Assembly (NCBI RefSeq): GCF_046630445.1 | Contig: NC_092337.1 | Span: forward strand, 190,264,001-190,328,000 | Direction of reading: 5' to 3' | Length of the DNA: 64,000 nucleotides | Source of the DNA: Rutidosis leptorrhynchoides | Lineage: Eukaryota > Streptophyta > Magnoliopsida > Asterales > Asteraceae | Part shown: positions 10,490-22,477 of the stretch, in pieces | Numbering within the stretch: position 1 is the first letter of the stretch | Layout: every line of letters begins with the position of its first letter | Translations under genes and position numbers: made by a program | Notes under the pieces: model-generated | What the model was told of the DNA's origin: nothing | Seen by the model: only the letters and a program-made list of their open reading frames with translations | Database searches by the model: none

Positions 10490-11152
10490 TCACGAATTGG
10501 CCGAAAAGGTTAAATTACCAACTTTGACCACAAGGTGTTCGGATATGCCGATTGAAGTATCAAACGTTTGGTTCCCCATTTTTAATACCATCCGGGTCTG
10601 TTTTAGTTCCCCAAGGTTTAACTTTTTATAAATTGAATTGGGCATAAGATTTACACTAGCCCTCAAGTCGAGAAACGCATCATATACTTTTGACCCGCCC
10701 ATGTTACATGGGATTACAAAACGACTGGGATCACCCAATTTGGGAGGCATCTTTTGCTTTTGCAAAATGGCCGAACATTCCTTAACGAGAAATGTGGCCG
10801 ATACCTCCTCATATTTGTCTTTTGAACATAAAATATTTTTATTGAACTTCCCATAACTAGGCATGCCCTTAAGCACTTGGATGAGCGGCATGTTGACATG
10901 AACTTGTTTCATCATTTCCATGAAGTCCCTTCATTGCGTTTCAACTTTTTCCTTCCTTAAAGCTTGCTGATATGGAATCGGTTCCAAGTACTTCCTCAAA
11001 GGTGCTCCTTCATTCTTTTTACCCTTAACCCTTCGTGATTCATCCTTTTCAACCCTTACCTCTCGCGAATCCCCATTAACACTCGATTCATTCTCAATGG
11101 TTTGTGAAGTAGGTGTAATAGAGTTTGGTGTTTGGGTTGGGTATGTTAGCAT
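10490..11152 (-). pseudogene. Athila gag-pol junction and aspartic protease
   Basis: The frame at 11152-10931 carries the pre-protease linker (APLRKYLEPIPYQQALRKEK). It stops at 10931 and the pol frame resumes at 10921 with VHVNMPLIQVLKGMPSYGKF, then ECSAILQ and PPKLGDPSRFVIPCNMGG. The protease active-site region reads DLRASVNLMP where Athila proteases normally have DLGAS, so the conserved glycine is replaced by arginine and the enzyme is probably dead. It would cleave the Gag-Pol polyprotein. C-terminal motifs GISEHLVVKVG fit the flap and late part of the fold. Confidence 0.72.
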
Positions 11153-11399
11153 TTGTGGTTCTTCATAAGTTAAACCGCTTCTTGTTGAGATGGTATTGAC
11201 AAACTCAATTTGGTTGGCATTTTCAATAGGGATGGTTCTTGTGTTGTTGTTGTTTTGGTTTTGTTAGTTTTGGTTCTTGTTGTAATTGTTGTTCGAATTG
11301 ACTTGAGTATTGGATGGTAAAATACCTTGTAGTCTTTTGGCAACTTGGTTTGAAACTCTCCCCACGGTACTCTTAAGATTTTGAAATGAGGCTTGTTGG

Positions 11400-11720
11400 T
11401 TTCGTATTTGTTGCTTTAAGAAGGTTGGGATTGTTGAGTGTTTTGTTGAGGTTGTTGGTTGTAACCTTGGTTATTTTGAGGTTGACTATAACCTTGGTTG
11501 TTTTGATAACTCGGATTGGGTTGGTTGTTATAAGGTTGATTGTTGTAAGGTTGTTGGTTTTGGTATTGAAAATTATTGTTTCGGTTTTGGTTATAGTTGT
11601 TGTTGTAACTTTGGTTTCGGTGTTGGTTTTGGCATGTAAATCCGGGTGGTGTATTGGTTTGATTGTTGAACGAGACTTGCTTTTGGTTAGGATTATAGTA
11701 GCCTTAGTTTGATGGTCCAT
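11400..11720 (-). pseudogene. Gln/Asn/Tyr-rich segment of the Athila gag
   Basis: Read on the minus strand in the frame that opens YYNPNQKQVSFNN, the translation is dominated by glutamine, asparagine and tyrosine, with repeated QNNQGY and NNQPYNN units. It follows the capsid and zinc knuckle and precedes the protease linker, so it is a low-complexity nucleocapsid linker. Open frames in the other phases are side effects of the low-complexity codons. Confidence 0.6.
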
Positions 11721-11800
11721 CCTGTTGATAGTTTTGATTACTCACGGTTGACATGAGCATTCGAATTCATGGGAATGTCATCTAGATCAATATGGTTGCA

Positions 11801-12865
11801 TTAACTAACTTGGGGACAATTCTTTGTGAGATGTGGCCCTTCGCACCTTTGACAACCTACTTGTATTGCAACGATCGATTGTTGTAGCTTTTTCAACTCT
11901 TTCCCATACATTTGAAATTGATTATTTAAGCTTGCAAGTGTGACTTTCCCATTATCACTCTCTACTTGTGCTACACTTTTCCTTGGTAAATATCGTGGTG
12001 AAGGTGCCCATTCGTATGTATTAACCGAGATGTCCTCTAGCAAAGTTTCAGCCTCATTTGGCGATTTATACATAAACACTCCACCCGGAGATGAATCAAG
12101 ATATTGTCTAGTCAAAGCATTAGTACCCCGGTAGAACATGTTGATGTACTCCTTTTTAGTCAAACCATGCGGTGGACAAGCTCTTAGCATCTTCTTGAAA
12201 CGTACCCACGCATCATACAAAGTCTCATCACTCCGTTGTGTGAATCCATTAATTTTCATCCTAAGTCATTCCACCTTTGATGGTAGAAAGAAGTGATTAA
12301 TAAACGCATCGGTTAAATCTTGAAAAGTCCTAATAGAATCGGGTGGTAAATTTCTTAACCAAGCTTTCGCATCTCATTGAAGTGTAAAGGGGAATGCCCT
12401 GAACTTAAAGCGTCATCGGTAACATCTTTTGTCTTGTAGATATCACAAATATCGTTAAAGTGTTGAATGTGTTCGAAAGGATTTTCTTCTATTAACCAAT
12501 AGAAGAACATATCTTTGATCATTGTGAAGAAGTTTCCCTCAATCTTCCAATTATCGGCTCCAATGGGTGGTTTTGTAATAGTCGGAGGCACCACGGTAGG
12601 CGCAACCAAACCTAGCATTCCACATCGGCGTATCATTTGGATCATCTTGTTGCTCTTGGTTAACTAGTATTTGGTTGATTGAATCACCCTCTTCATTGTG
12701 AATTGGTTGACCGTTAGGATCCATCTTTTCTAAACAAAATGGTAAAGCTTCGAAATTTCTTTTTAATACCCTTGCTACTCTACGCTCGAAAACCCCGTTC
12801 ACGTGTTTCTCCGGATCGGAAAATTGATGTGTAAACTCTTGATCCTTTTGGGATCTTGTTTTCAT
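11801..12865 (-). pseudogene. Athila gag (capsid and zinc knuckle), frameshifted
   Basis: Starts at 12865 (MKTRSQKDQEFTHQFSDPEK). The frame shifts near 12600 into IGADNWKIEGNFFTMIKDMF and NPFEHIQHFNDICD, then again near 12400. The last block (12259-11801) carries DETLYDAWVRFKKMLRACPP, INMFYRGTN, and a knuckle-like CQRCEGPHLTKNC lacking the canonical spacing. Capsid would form the retrotransposon particle. At least two frameshifts and several stops break it. The PBS at 13024-13047 lies about 160 bases upstream, so this is the native gag of the element with the 13054 LTR. Confidence 0.78.
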
Positions 12866-13023
12866 ACACCAAACTACCTATTCTTTAATCACAACACAAA
12901 CACAAACGGTTTTCCAAACACAAAATAAAAATATAAAAACAAGAAAAGTAACTTTTGTAAGGGTAAACCCTTATAAAAGGATCAGACGATTAAAAGCTTA
13001 AACCAAATATTCCACTAGCTAAC

Positions 13024-13047
13024 CGCTCCCCAGCAGCGGTGCCAAGA
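13024..13047 (-). promoter_or_regulatory. Primer binding site (tRNA-Asp-like)
   Basis: Minus strand reads TTGGCACCGCTGCTGGGGAG, three mismatches from the complement of the tRNA-Asp 3' end. It lies six bases from the LTR end at 13054. Confidence 0.75.
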
Positions 13048-13053
13048 AAGTGT

Positions 13054-14137
13054 TGATGCGTGTGGAACAATACATCATTTACCCTCAAAATTTATACAAG
13101 ATTCAAACACTACAAATAAGCACACACAACTAACGAGCACTTAGAACCCGGTTATTATAGAACTTTAATATTAGTATTCGTTTCAAGTTCGTCCCAAGAT
13201 AGCGGTGTAAGTAGAATAATTGAAACTATTAATTGTCCTAGGGTTTTTTTGATTGTCGGGGTTTTGATTGATTTTAATTAACAACTACCACGTGCACAAG
13301 TATAGAAACATAAACTTAATAATTAAGACTAGTAGTAAGTAACAAGTAACTAAATATTAAGAACTAACTCAATTAACTAAGTAGTGTTCACATACCTAAT
13401 CCTCTCTATGCTTGGATTGCCCCATTTTGCCCTAATTGCTATCGCATTAGTTGTTGAACTATTAAATGTTTAGCATTACTACCAAACCTTAATGAAATTA
13501 TACTTTGTAACCTCACATAAGCATTGCATTCTAAGATCAAGTTAAGCATAATTGGTCATTGAGATTATGCTTAGGTTGAAATCACTTAGAACCCTTCAAC
13601 TATCAAAATCACTTAAGATAATCAAACACCACTATGTTGACTAAAGGCCAATTGAAAACCAACTTAAATCAAGAACACAATCACTTAAAATCCTTAATCT
13701 AGTTGCCTAGATCATTATAAGTGTTGAAGCATAAATTGATTCACTTCTCAAATCACCAAGAGAGCTACTCAATCTATGTAATCAAAGTAAATCCTAAAAC
13801 AAATGTATAGCAATGGATCTATAGCTAACATAATAACACTTTTTCATGTATTTCATTCAAACAACTTCATTCAATTAAATTAGGGCAAATCCTTGCATTA
13901 GAGATTCATAGATAAGCAAACACAATCAATTTAGCTAGACATGGCTAAGGTTACACTAATCATAAGCATTAAAACATAAATAAACATCATATTGAGTTAT
14001 TACAAGTATTTAATTCAAAACTAGAGAAAAAAGGTAGAGATTACAACCCAAATACAAAGAGAAGAAGATCTAGAGCTAAACTATGATGGAACTTGAGCAT
14101 GCCTCCTTCAATTCACCTTAAAACTCCAATAGATGAC
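13054..14137 (-). mobile_element. Athila LTR, first part (R-U5 side), split by insertion
   Basis: In element sense this LTR ends CACACGCATCA at 13054, next to the PBS. At 14137 it is interrupted by a 34.5 kb Athila insertion and resumes at 48637 after the ATGAC duplication (14133-14137 = 48632-48636). Combined LTR length is about 2.4 kb. No ORF inside. Confidence 0.75.
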
Positions 14138-16014
14138 TGATATCGGTCAAAAAGTCAATATTAAGCCCTAGAAAGACCAATAAAGATTTAAACTTTGTCG
14201 GCAAAATCATCGCTTTTTGGTTGATTTTGTAGATTAAGTAATTACGAAGGCGTTGCAAAAAGAATCAAGTAAAACGGAGCTAAAACGAAGATTCTAGAGC
14301 GAAAACGGTAAAAGACAAGAAATCAAGTTACGATCCAGCAAATCAACAAGCTAAACGGCTTGCCAAACGGGCTGCCAAACAGCCTGCCAGTGTGGCAAAT
14401 GGCCTGCCAAATGCCCAGATCAAACAGCCTCATTAAATGGCTTGCCTTAGCAAACGGGCTCTGCAAATGGCTTGCCAAACGGCTTGCCAAACGGCCTGCC
14501 AGCCGTTTGCAGGCAAATTCCAAGTCTATTTAAAGGGCTTTCTCCATCCATTTAAACACACACAATTTGTAATTCATTTCATATTTTCAAGCTTTTAGTT
14601 AGTTTTTAGTAGAAGTTAACTTAGCTTTTATTTTTCGGAGGATATCCCGGCGAGTCCCAGCGATCTTGGGCAGATTTCTTCGGCCTTTTCAGGTTTTTAT
14701 CCGAAACGCTTGTCTTTTGTATTAAACATGTGTTCTTACTTTTTATGTTTAATAATGTGTTCCGATATTACCATGATAGCTTAATTAATCTGTATGTTTC
14801 CATGATAGAAGTTTGGGTTAGCGTAATTATGTTAATTTAGTACGATTACTGTTATAATACTGAACTAGGAAGTCTGATAGATCTGTGTGCTAGCATCTTA
14901 AGGATTGACCAACCTAGGTTGTGATCAGGGCTTGTCCACCTATATGAAACTAGCTACTTCATAGGATTAAGACCCCTGGTTATACTGTATCTGAAGATTC
15001 TATGAACTCGGTATGGCCGGAGTTCCCAAGAGGCATTTAATGAGCTTTTAGGACATGGAACTTAGGAATTGAGACATGAATGACCTAGTATGCTTATTGA
15101 CTGTCTCGAAGAGACTTCTTAGGAGCTGTTAAGATCTAGTTAGTGCCTTCACTGTGTGACTCAAGCCTATTGCATGTTCTTGTCTGATTGTTGTCTTAGG
15201 TCTTAGTCATATTAACTGTTTAGGTATTCATTAGGTTTCTATCTGCTTTACTATCAGTATATCAACTGTAATGCTGTATAATGTTTTAATTGATATGATC
15301 TCATTCGTATGATGGAATGATTGTTAGTTTTCATTTAAGGTTTTGCCAACTTAAACCGATGGATTCCTTCCGTTTGTGATCAGTGTTCAATCAACACCGC
15401 ACGTTGTTATTCAGTTAACTAAACTGATAACGAGGGTTAGAATTAGAGCTCAACTCACTAATAAACCTAGTACTTTACTGAGGATAACCTCCAAGGTATT
15501 GCTCCCTTTCAATTATACGACCAAGTGACATGTTTCTCACTGCTCGAAGAGAACTTCGAGAGTTCAGAGACAAGTAGTTCTGTGTAATTGGCTCATCCAA
15601 CCAGATCTACATCATTCCAAGCATAGTCTTAACATAAGCATAATTACCTTTCCCTAACCCAATACTGATATCTTGGTCAACATTTCCCTGATCTGCATAC
15701 TCCGGATATCCTTCCACTTTATTTACTTTTATGCACTTAGGACTTTTAGCTAAAACCAACTACTATCCTTTGTCCAGGTAATTTAACAAAAGACAATTAT
15801 CCACTTGATCTTCAATTCATTAATCAGCAAAAAAACACAACACTAGGTTAACTTACACCTTCTACACCTTAGAAAGTAAAAGTAAATTTAGGCCCCGCAC
15901 AATATAAATAAACAAAACCACTGTGTGCTACCTTGATCAACTAAATCCGGGCATCCTGAACGACACCGCACGAATAAAACCATCCATTTCAGCCATATTG
16001 TAAGTAGCACATCA
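14138..16014 (+). mobile_element. 5' LTR of the plus-strand Athila
   Basis: 1877 bp, starts TGATATCGG and ends AGCACATCA. It aligns along its length with the other LTR (38699-38716 plus 46762-48631), with many scattered substitutions (roughly 4 per cent by eye). A GC-rich repeat cluster (14338-14512) precedes a TATTTAAAGGG TATA-like site at about 14526. It lacks a 14-base segment present at 46767-46780 of the partner. Confidence 0.9.
14338..14512 (+). repeat. GC-rich repeat cluster upstream of the LTR TATA site
   Basis: About ten degenerate units of GGCTTGCCAAACG / GGCCTGCCA, ending about 12 bases before TATTTAAAGGG. The same layout is at 46975-47122 and, inverted, at 2530-2695. Confidence 0.75.
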
Positions 16015-16021
16015 AGTTTTT

Positions 16022-16044
16022 TGGCGCTGCTGTCGGGGATCGAA
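16022..16044 (+). promoter_or_regulatory. Primer binding site (tRNA-Asp-like)
   Basis: TGGCGCTGCTGTCGGGGATC, three mismatches from the tRNA-Asp 3' complement, seven bases after the LTR end. Confidence 0.85.
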
Positions 16045-16369
16045 TATTTTGATCGAGAAAGATTTTAAACAGACAAAAGTGTTGTTTGGTGGTGTCTAAA
16101 AAGACAATTATACACAGACTTGGTTGTTGGATTTTTCGAACAGTCTCCAATTATATTGGAACCAAAAGGATCCTGCCTCTCCGTAGTCGGCCTAGCCACC
16201 TCGATACAAGTAATATGTAAGAAATCCTGTCAGTTAAGATATCCGATCTGGTTAGCGACCAAATTTCAAGAATAATTGTTTTTATTAAATTATCGATCCT
16301 TTTAGTAAATTAATATTTTCTAAAAGTTACTTTTAAGTCTTTTTAACAGAAAATCTAAAAATCAAAAAA

Positions 16370-17169
16370 TGGAACAACAAGATACCCTTGCTTCTATGCA
16401 TAAGTCATGCTTAGAGGAAAGAGGAGGACCAATCACCTTAGGAACCGAATGAATTCCTGAAATTAGTTCACACATGATTAAACTAGTTAGTATGATCTGT
16501 AAATTTCAAGTATTACCGACTGACGATCCAAACTTTCATTTAAACAAATTTATCAGTCTGGTTGACTCTTTTAAGAAGGAAGAAAACGAGAAAAACATTT
16601 TAAAACTTCATCTTTTTCAATATTCACTTTCTGCACACGCTTTAGCATGGTTTGACGAACTTAACCCGAATTCAATCCATTCATGGGAGGATTTAGCCAC
16701 TAAATTTCTAAACAAATTTTATCCACCCTCCCTGCAAACCTATTTAAGAAATGACATCACAAACTTTTCTCAAAAAGAAAACGAGTCATTGTGTCTAGCA
16801 TGGAATAGAATAAAGACGATGCTTAAAAGATGTCTGAATCAATCGTTAAGTCGGGCAGACATAATCTGTATGCTTTATAATGGTTTGACCAAGGATGATA
16901 AGTCTCTCCTAGACATGGGCTCGCAAGGAAATTTCATGTCCCGAACAGCAGAAGAAGTATGAAATCTCTTGGATACGATAGCTGCACAACAGGACGATTG
17001 GAATAATGAAGCTGCTGAGAATGATGACATCTTCGCGCATACAGTAAAAATGCTGAAAACCAGGTTACAAGATCTCACCCTCACTCTTCAAAATTTACCA
17101 TTTCCTAGAAACTCCGATGCTACTAGAACCAATCTAAGGTATCCTTACCCTAGATGGGTACACAAATAG
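16370..17169 (+). pseudogene. Athila gag, interrupted by stops
   Basis: Starts at an ATG at 16370 with an EERGGPITL motif like that at 503-264. In-frame stops occur near 16450 and 16960, and the frame continues each time. Capsid motifs: DDPNFHLNKFISLVDSFK, HALAWFDELNP, WEDLATKFLNKFYPPS, NFSQKENESLCLAWNRIK and a SRADIICMLYNGL block. After 16969 a frame rich in D/E/N runs to 17169. It would encode the capsid of the virus-like particle. It is broken by nonsense changes only, not frameshifts, over the first 590 bases. Confidence 0.82.
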
Positions 17170-17202
17170 CAAAATAGCTCGGATCATAATATAATCTTCC
17201 CG

Positions 17203-17550
17203 TTGCACAAACCTACTCTCCACTCTAAGGAAATTTTAGTAGAATTTATGAAAAAGCAATACACGATAAACCTTCAAGTCATAGAATGTCAGAATAAGTT
17301 CGACACTTTGATAAAGACTTTTGAAGAATTGATCACTAATTTTCAGCTTACGCTTAAACGTTTAACCACTAAAGTTGAAATAGAGTGCAGTGAGTTTGAT
17401 GCCCTAGTAATTACTAGAGGAGGGAAGGAAACAACTGTCAATATACCCATACAAGATTTTTTCGATAAAGAACCTGTACCAATTGACCCAGTTGCCAATC
17501 CACCGGAACCTATTTCTCCTAAGGCAAGGTATTATCTCTATGAAGAATGA
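17203..17550 (+). pseudogene. Athila gag-pol linker ending at a pol deletion
   Basis: An open frame of 115 codons with a VIECQNKFDTLIKTFEELI segment and an LVITRGGKE motif typical of the region before Athila protease. At about 17545-17560 it gives way to a different frame that is already integrase ([20 protein letters not shown]). Protease, reverse transcriptase and RNase H (about 2 kb in intact elements) are missing, so this is a deletion junction. Confidence 0.6.
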
Positions 17551-18214
17551 GATGCCTTGGACTAATATCCAAGCTTGCGAGATCTTCGATATATGGGAAT
17601 TAGACTTTATGGGCCCATTCCCAAAGTCTAATGGAAAAGAATATGTCCTCATAGCAGTAGATTACATCTCCAAATGGGTCGAAGCCCAAGCATTTCCAAC
17701 TAATGATGCCAAAGTCGTCACCAACTTCCTGAAGAGACTCTTCTGCCGATTTGGAGCTCCCCGTGCTATAATAAGTGATAGAGGCACACACTTCTGTAAT
17801 ACTCAATTTATGAAGGTGATGCAACAATACGAAGTTACCCACAAAATGTCCACTGCCTATCATCCGCAGACTAACGGACAAGCAGAGGCCACGAACAGAG
17901 CACTCAAAAGAATCTTAGAATGAATTGTCGGCCATCATGGAAATAAATGGGTCGAGAAACTAGATGATGCTCTGTGGGCATTACGGACTGCTTACAAGAA
18001 TCCTCTAGGGACTACACCCTACCATATGATCTATGGAAAAGCCTTTCACCTTCCGCTGGAACTTGAATATAAAGCTCTCTGGGCGCTGAAGACCTGCAAC
18101 CTCGATCCCTCAGTTACCGCAAAGCATCAGAAGATGCAAATGAACGAACTCGCCGAATTAAGAGACCAAGCATACAAAACGTCATACACCTACAAGGAAC
18201 GAACGAAGCTTACT
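17551..18214 (+). pseudogene. Athila integrase, catalytic core
   Basis: Integrase inserts the element cDNA into the genome. The DDE residues are visible: [10 protein letters not shown] (first Asp), IISDRGTHF (second Asp) and [13 protein letters not shown] (Glu). Before them is only the end of the zinc-binding region. A TGA near 17921 interrupts the frame after ALKRILE, and the frame continues with WALRTAYKNPLGTTPYHMIYGK. At 18214 the gene is interrupted by a solo LTR; the C-terminal part resumes at 22186 in the same frame if one target duplication copy and the LTR are ignored. Confidence 0.88.
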
Positions 18215-21200
18215 TGAGACGACCCGTCCTAATCTATAAGGACGAATACAAATACATATGGATACATTGCGAGGTATTTGACCTCTATATGATACATTTT
18301 ACAAACATTGCATTCGTTTTTAAAGACAAACTTTCATTACATCGAAAGTTGACAGGCATGCATACCATTTCATAATATCAACCTAAAAATGACCTAATCT
18401 GTCATTTACTTAAAAATAATCTCTATTGAACTCAACGACTTGAATGCAACGTCTTTTGAAATATGCCATGAATGACTCCAAGTAATATCTTTAAAATAAG
18501 CAAATACACAGTAGAAGATTTCTTTAATACCTGAGAATAAACATGCTTAAAAGTGTCAACCAAAAGGTTGGTGAGTTCATTAGTTTATCGTAATCATTCA
18601 TTTCCATTATTTTAATAGACCACAAGATTTTCATTAGAGATAAAAATCATTTATATGGATTGAACACCTGATAATCGACATTCACAAGATGCATATAGAA
18701 TATCCCCATCATTTCGGGACATCCTTCGGAAATGATAAAATTTCGAAGTACTAAAGCATCCGCAACAATGGATGGGGCTTGTTGGGTCTGATAGATCTAT
18801 CTTTAGGATTCGCGTCAATTAGGTGCCAGTTCCCTAATTCTTAGATTACCAGGCTAAAAGGGGGCATATTCGGCTTCGATCCATTCAACTATATAATGTA
18901 GTTTCGATTACTTGTGTCTATTTCGTCAAACATTTATAAAAGCGCATGTACTCTCAGTCCCAAAAAATATATATTGCAAAAGCATATAAAAAGGGAGTAA
19001 TGAAACTCACAATACTGTTTTTCGTAGTAAAAATACATATGACGTCATTGAACAAGTGTAAGGTTGGCCTCGGATTCACGAACCTATATTAAGTATATAT
19101 ATTTATATGTTGGTCAATATCTGTCTAACAATTTAGGTCGGGTCATAGTGTATCACAATCCTAATGCTCGAGATTATCATGCAAAAGTCAATAAAAGTCA
19201 TCTTGACCAAAATGACTTCCAAAATTTATACGTGATTATAATATAGTTTAAATATAGTCATTTTATATATTTAAATATTTTTAACAAATTTTATTAGAGT
19301 AAATAATATAATTCATTTATTAATAAATGAAATTTTATGTTAAAATTTATATAATAAAAATATACTTTTATATATTTTACGTAGTAAAATTTATAAAGTT
19401 CATTTAATATCATAAAAATAATATGATAGGTATTATTAATTTAGTTATATTACACGTAGCAAAATATCTTTATATCACATATTTATTTGATAAAATAATA
19501 TTGATAATAACAATAGTAAGTAAAAGTTGTATTATTTTGTAATAACATTTATTATCATTCTACTAATAAAAATAACAGTATTTATATTTACTAAAAATAA
19601 TATTATGATAAAATGATAATAATAATAATGATGTTTTATAATAACAATGATATTTCTATTACAAATAATAATTTTAGTAAAAATGATAGTTTTAATATTT
19701 ATAATACTTTTAATAATAATAATAGTGATAAAAAATTAATGAAAGTGATATTTTATCTAAATCAGTATCTTACAATAATTCTATTTCATCATGCTACTTA
19801 TACCCATTATTTCCTAATCAATTTGTTAATAGCTTTTTGTTGTCTTTTACATCGCGTTCATAATAATGATAATAATAGTAATCATAATAATTAGATGTTA
19901 CTAATATTAGTTTTAATTATAATAATACTAATAATATATTTTATGATGATAATACTAATAACTATTTTAATGATAATAATAATAATATTAATAATACTAA
20001 TTACAATCTTAACGATAATAACGATAGTAATAATAATAAAAATAACAATTTTTAATGATAATACCTTTTATTAATAACGATAATGATAATAATAATAATA
20101 ATTAAATAATTATAATGACGATAGTAATAATAATCATTTTAACAACAAATATACTAAAAGTAATAATAATTCAGTTGACTATATCTTTTAATCCGTTCAT
20201 CGAAATCACACGAGTTCTAAATGAAAAGTTATTAATTTTTCGCCAGCTTTCCAACGACATGCATATCATATATCTTATTCTAGTAGTATATGTATCTAAT
20301 TCAGGATTCAACATAACCTATCTAACTACAATATCAAACGTACAAGCATGCATAATCCTATATACTCGAGCACTAGTCAGGGATACACGAATAATATATA
20401 AAAGGTAAGTTATGAGTGCTCACGTATCAATATTGTGATTCAATATTGCAGGAAAGTACGTAGACGCAACGGAGATGATAAACACTCGGTTGACCTCACG
20501 AACAAAACCCATGAACCATACCCATAACCTCCATAGCTATAACCCAATATTTCCTTAGCTCTAACCCGCTCGAAAAACCCGTTTTGAACTAACTCGCTCA
20601 AGACCTCGTCGTAGTATTTTATGTATAATACGAATAATAATACTAATATTACTAATACCAATAATTATAAGATTAATTAATATTATTAATCTTAATAATA
20701 ATAGTAATATAGATATATATCAGAGAGATTTAGAGATCAATTGAATTTGTGTGTGAAGAAAACTGAACTCGACAAGCTTTATAGAAGTTTTCTGCCCCCA
20801 GCTGCCATGCGATCGCATGGCTCACAAGCACATATCCCATGCGATCGCATGTGTTACCTTTACAGCCCATACTTGATCAAACTTATCTACCGACACTCTT
20901 TTTATATTATATATATATATTATATTAAATTTATATAATTATTTATATATTATATTAAATTCACGTGCATAGTTAATTTGTAAATTTAGTTCCAATGACT
21001 CGTACGTTATCACTCGGCTTATGTCTTGGTTCCGGTTTTTCGAACGTCCTTTCGTACGCTTATAATACTGATACTTTTTGTTACGTGACTCTTACCCTTA
21101 ACAAAATATAGACTTAGAGTATTAGTAACTATATCACTCAAGATGTATCTTAATCATTTGAGTGTTTTGGTCATTTGCTTCTATAAATCATCGTCTCATT

Positions 21201-22185
21201 ATATATATAAAAGTATTATTTTAAATCGACACGTCTTATGATTAAATTAATATTACATTGCAAAATATATATATTTTCATTTAGAAATATAAATTTGTAC
21301 GTATAATATGTATTTGAAATATTTAATTAATAATATAATATTTAGTTTTTCCAAGTTAATTATATTTCAAAGTTCATGTTAAAATCATTTTAAAAATATT
21401 ATGACACGTAACATTTACACTTTTAAAAACTTAATTTGATATCATTTATTTATGTGCTAGCATTTTTTTTAAAAACATATCTAGATATCAATCGAATCAA
21501 CTAACAAATGTTACTATCGTTTACTTATATATCTTCAATATTCGTAAACACATTTTAAATACACGTTGCGAGTTATTTATATTTTTACTTCTAATAATTA
21601 ATATCCTATTGTATATATATTCAAATTATGTTATTTAAACAAAGCATTTTATTAATCAAATTCTATTGAATCGAAAAGCATTTTCGCATGTTTGAAAATA
21701 GATTAATTGAATATTATAGAATCCAATTCTCCACTAACCTTTGTCTAACTCTCTTTAAGTGACACTTTGTTCTTACATGTAATCACTTTACCATTTATTC
21801 CAAATATCGTTAAAAGGAAAGATTTCTCAAATCAATGTGGACCTCTCAACAGAGACTCGTAATCATAATTCAATGTTTCTGATAATTCAATCATTTGATC
21901 TTATCTTTTAATTTTGTCGATAATCATATTGAAACAAATACGTTCATGTAAAGCATTATACGTTTAAATACTTTGTTGACATTATCAAGTCATAATCTGT
22001 ACATATATATATTATCATATCCATTTATATAATAGTTCGTGAATCGTCGAAATTTGGTCGAGGTTAAATGAATGTATGAACATAGTTTAACATTCTTGAG
22101 ATTTAACTTAACAAACTTTGCTTATCGTGTCGGAATAATATAAAGATAAAGTTTAAATTTGGTCGAAAATTTCCGGGTTGTCACA
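18215..22185 (-). mobile_element. Solo LTR (~4 kb) inserted in the integrase gene
   Basis: Plus-strand ends are TGAGACGACCC and GGTTGTCACA; flanks are TTACT (18210-18214) and TTACG (22186-22190), a target duplication with one later change. In minus sense it starts TGTGACAACCCGG. No PBS, gag or pol is inside, so it is a solo LTR. It holds an extremely AT-rich TAATAA-like stretch (about 19440-20110) and two 12-14-base palindromes (20807-20848) upstream of a minus-strand TATAAA near 20780. A related copy starts at 62651. Short ORFs inside are incidental. Confidence 0.82.
20802..20850 (-). promoter_or_regulatory. Repeated palindrome ATGCGATCGCAT near a TATA box
   Basis: CCATGCGATCGCATGG and CCATGCGATCGCATG lie about 30 bases apart. 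In minus sense a TTCTATAAAGC TATA-like site follows within about 30 bases. Candidate promoter elements of the solo LTR. Confidence 0.5.
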
Positions 22186-22445
22186 TTACGCATGACGTAA
22201 AATTGATTCCTACAAAGTTCGCCCCTGGAGATAAAGTTCTACTCTTCAATTCTCGGTTCAAGAAGTTCGCAGGAAAATTTAGATCAAGATGGAGTGGCCC
22301 ATACAAAGTTGTACAAGCTTTTCCACACGGAGCCGTGGAATTGGAAGGACCAACTGGAAACTTCAAAGTCAACGGTCACCGGCTAAAACCTTATCTAGAA
22401 GACCACAATAAAGAGGAGCACCTCTTCTCCTTTGATCCATTCTGA
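22186..22445 (+). pseudogene. Athila integrase C-terminal domain
   Basis: Second half of the integrase split by the solo LTR. Motifs: [54 protein letters not shown] and an acidic end stopping at 22445. This is the family's non-catalytic DNA-binding end. It matches 9655-9915. Confidence 0.85.
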
Positions 22446-22477
22446 AGATCTGACAAGGAAAAGTCGAGCTGTAATGA

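Noticed and set aside
11386-11712. Val/Leu-rich plus-strand ORF resembling a membrane protein
   Set aside because: Antisense of the Gln/Asn-rich gag segment; low-complexity artefact.
19420-20130. TAATAA-rich stretch as a possible origin or matrix attachment region
   Set aside because: It lies inside a solo LTR, and composition alone is not evidence of such a role.
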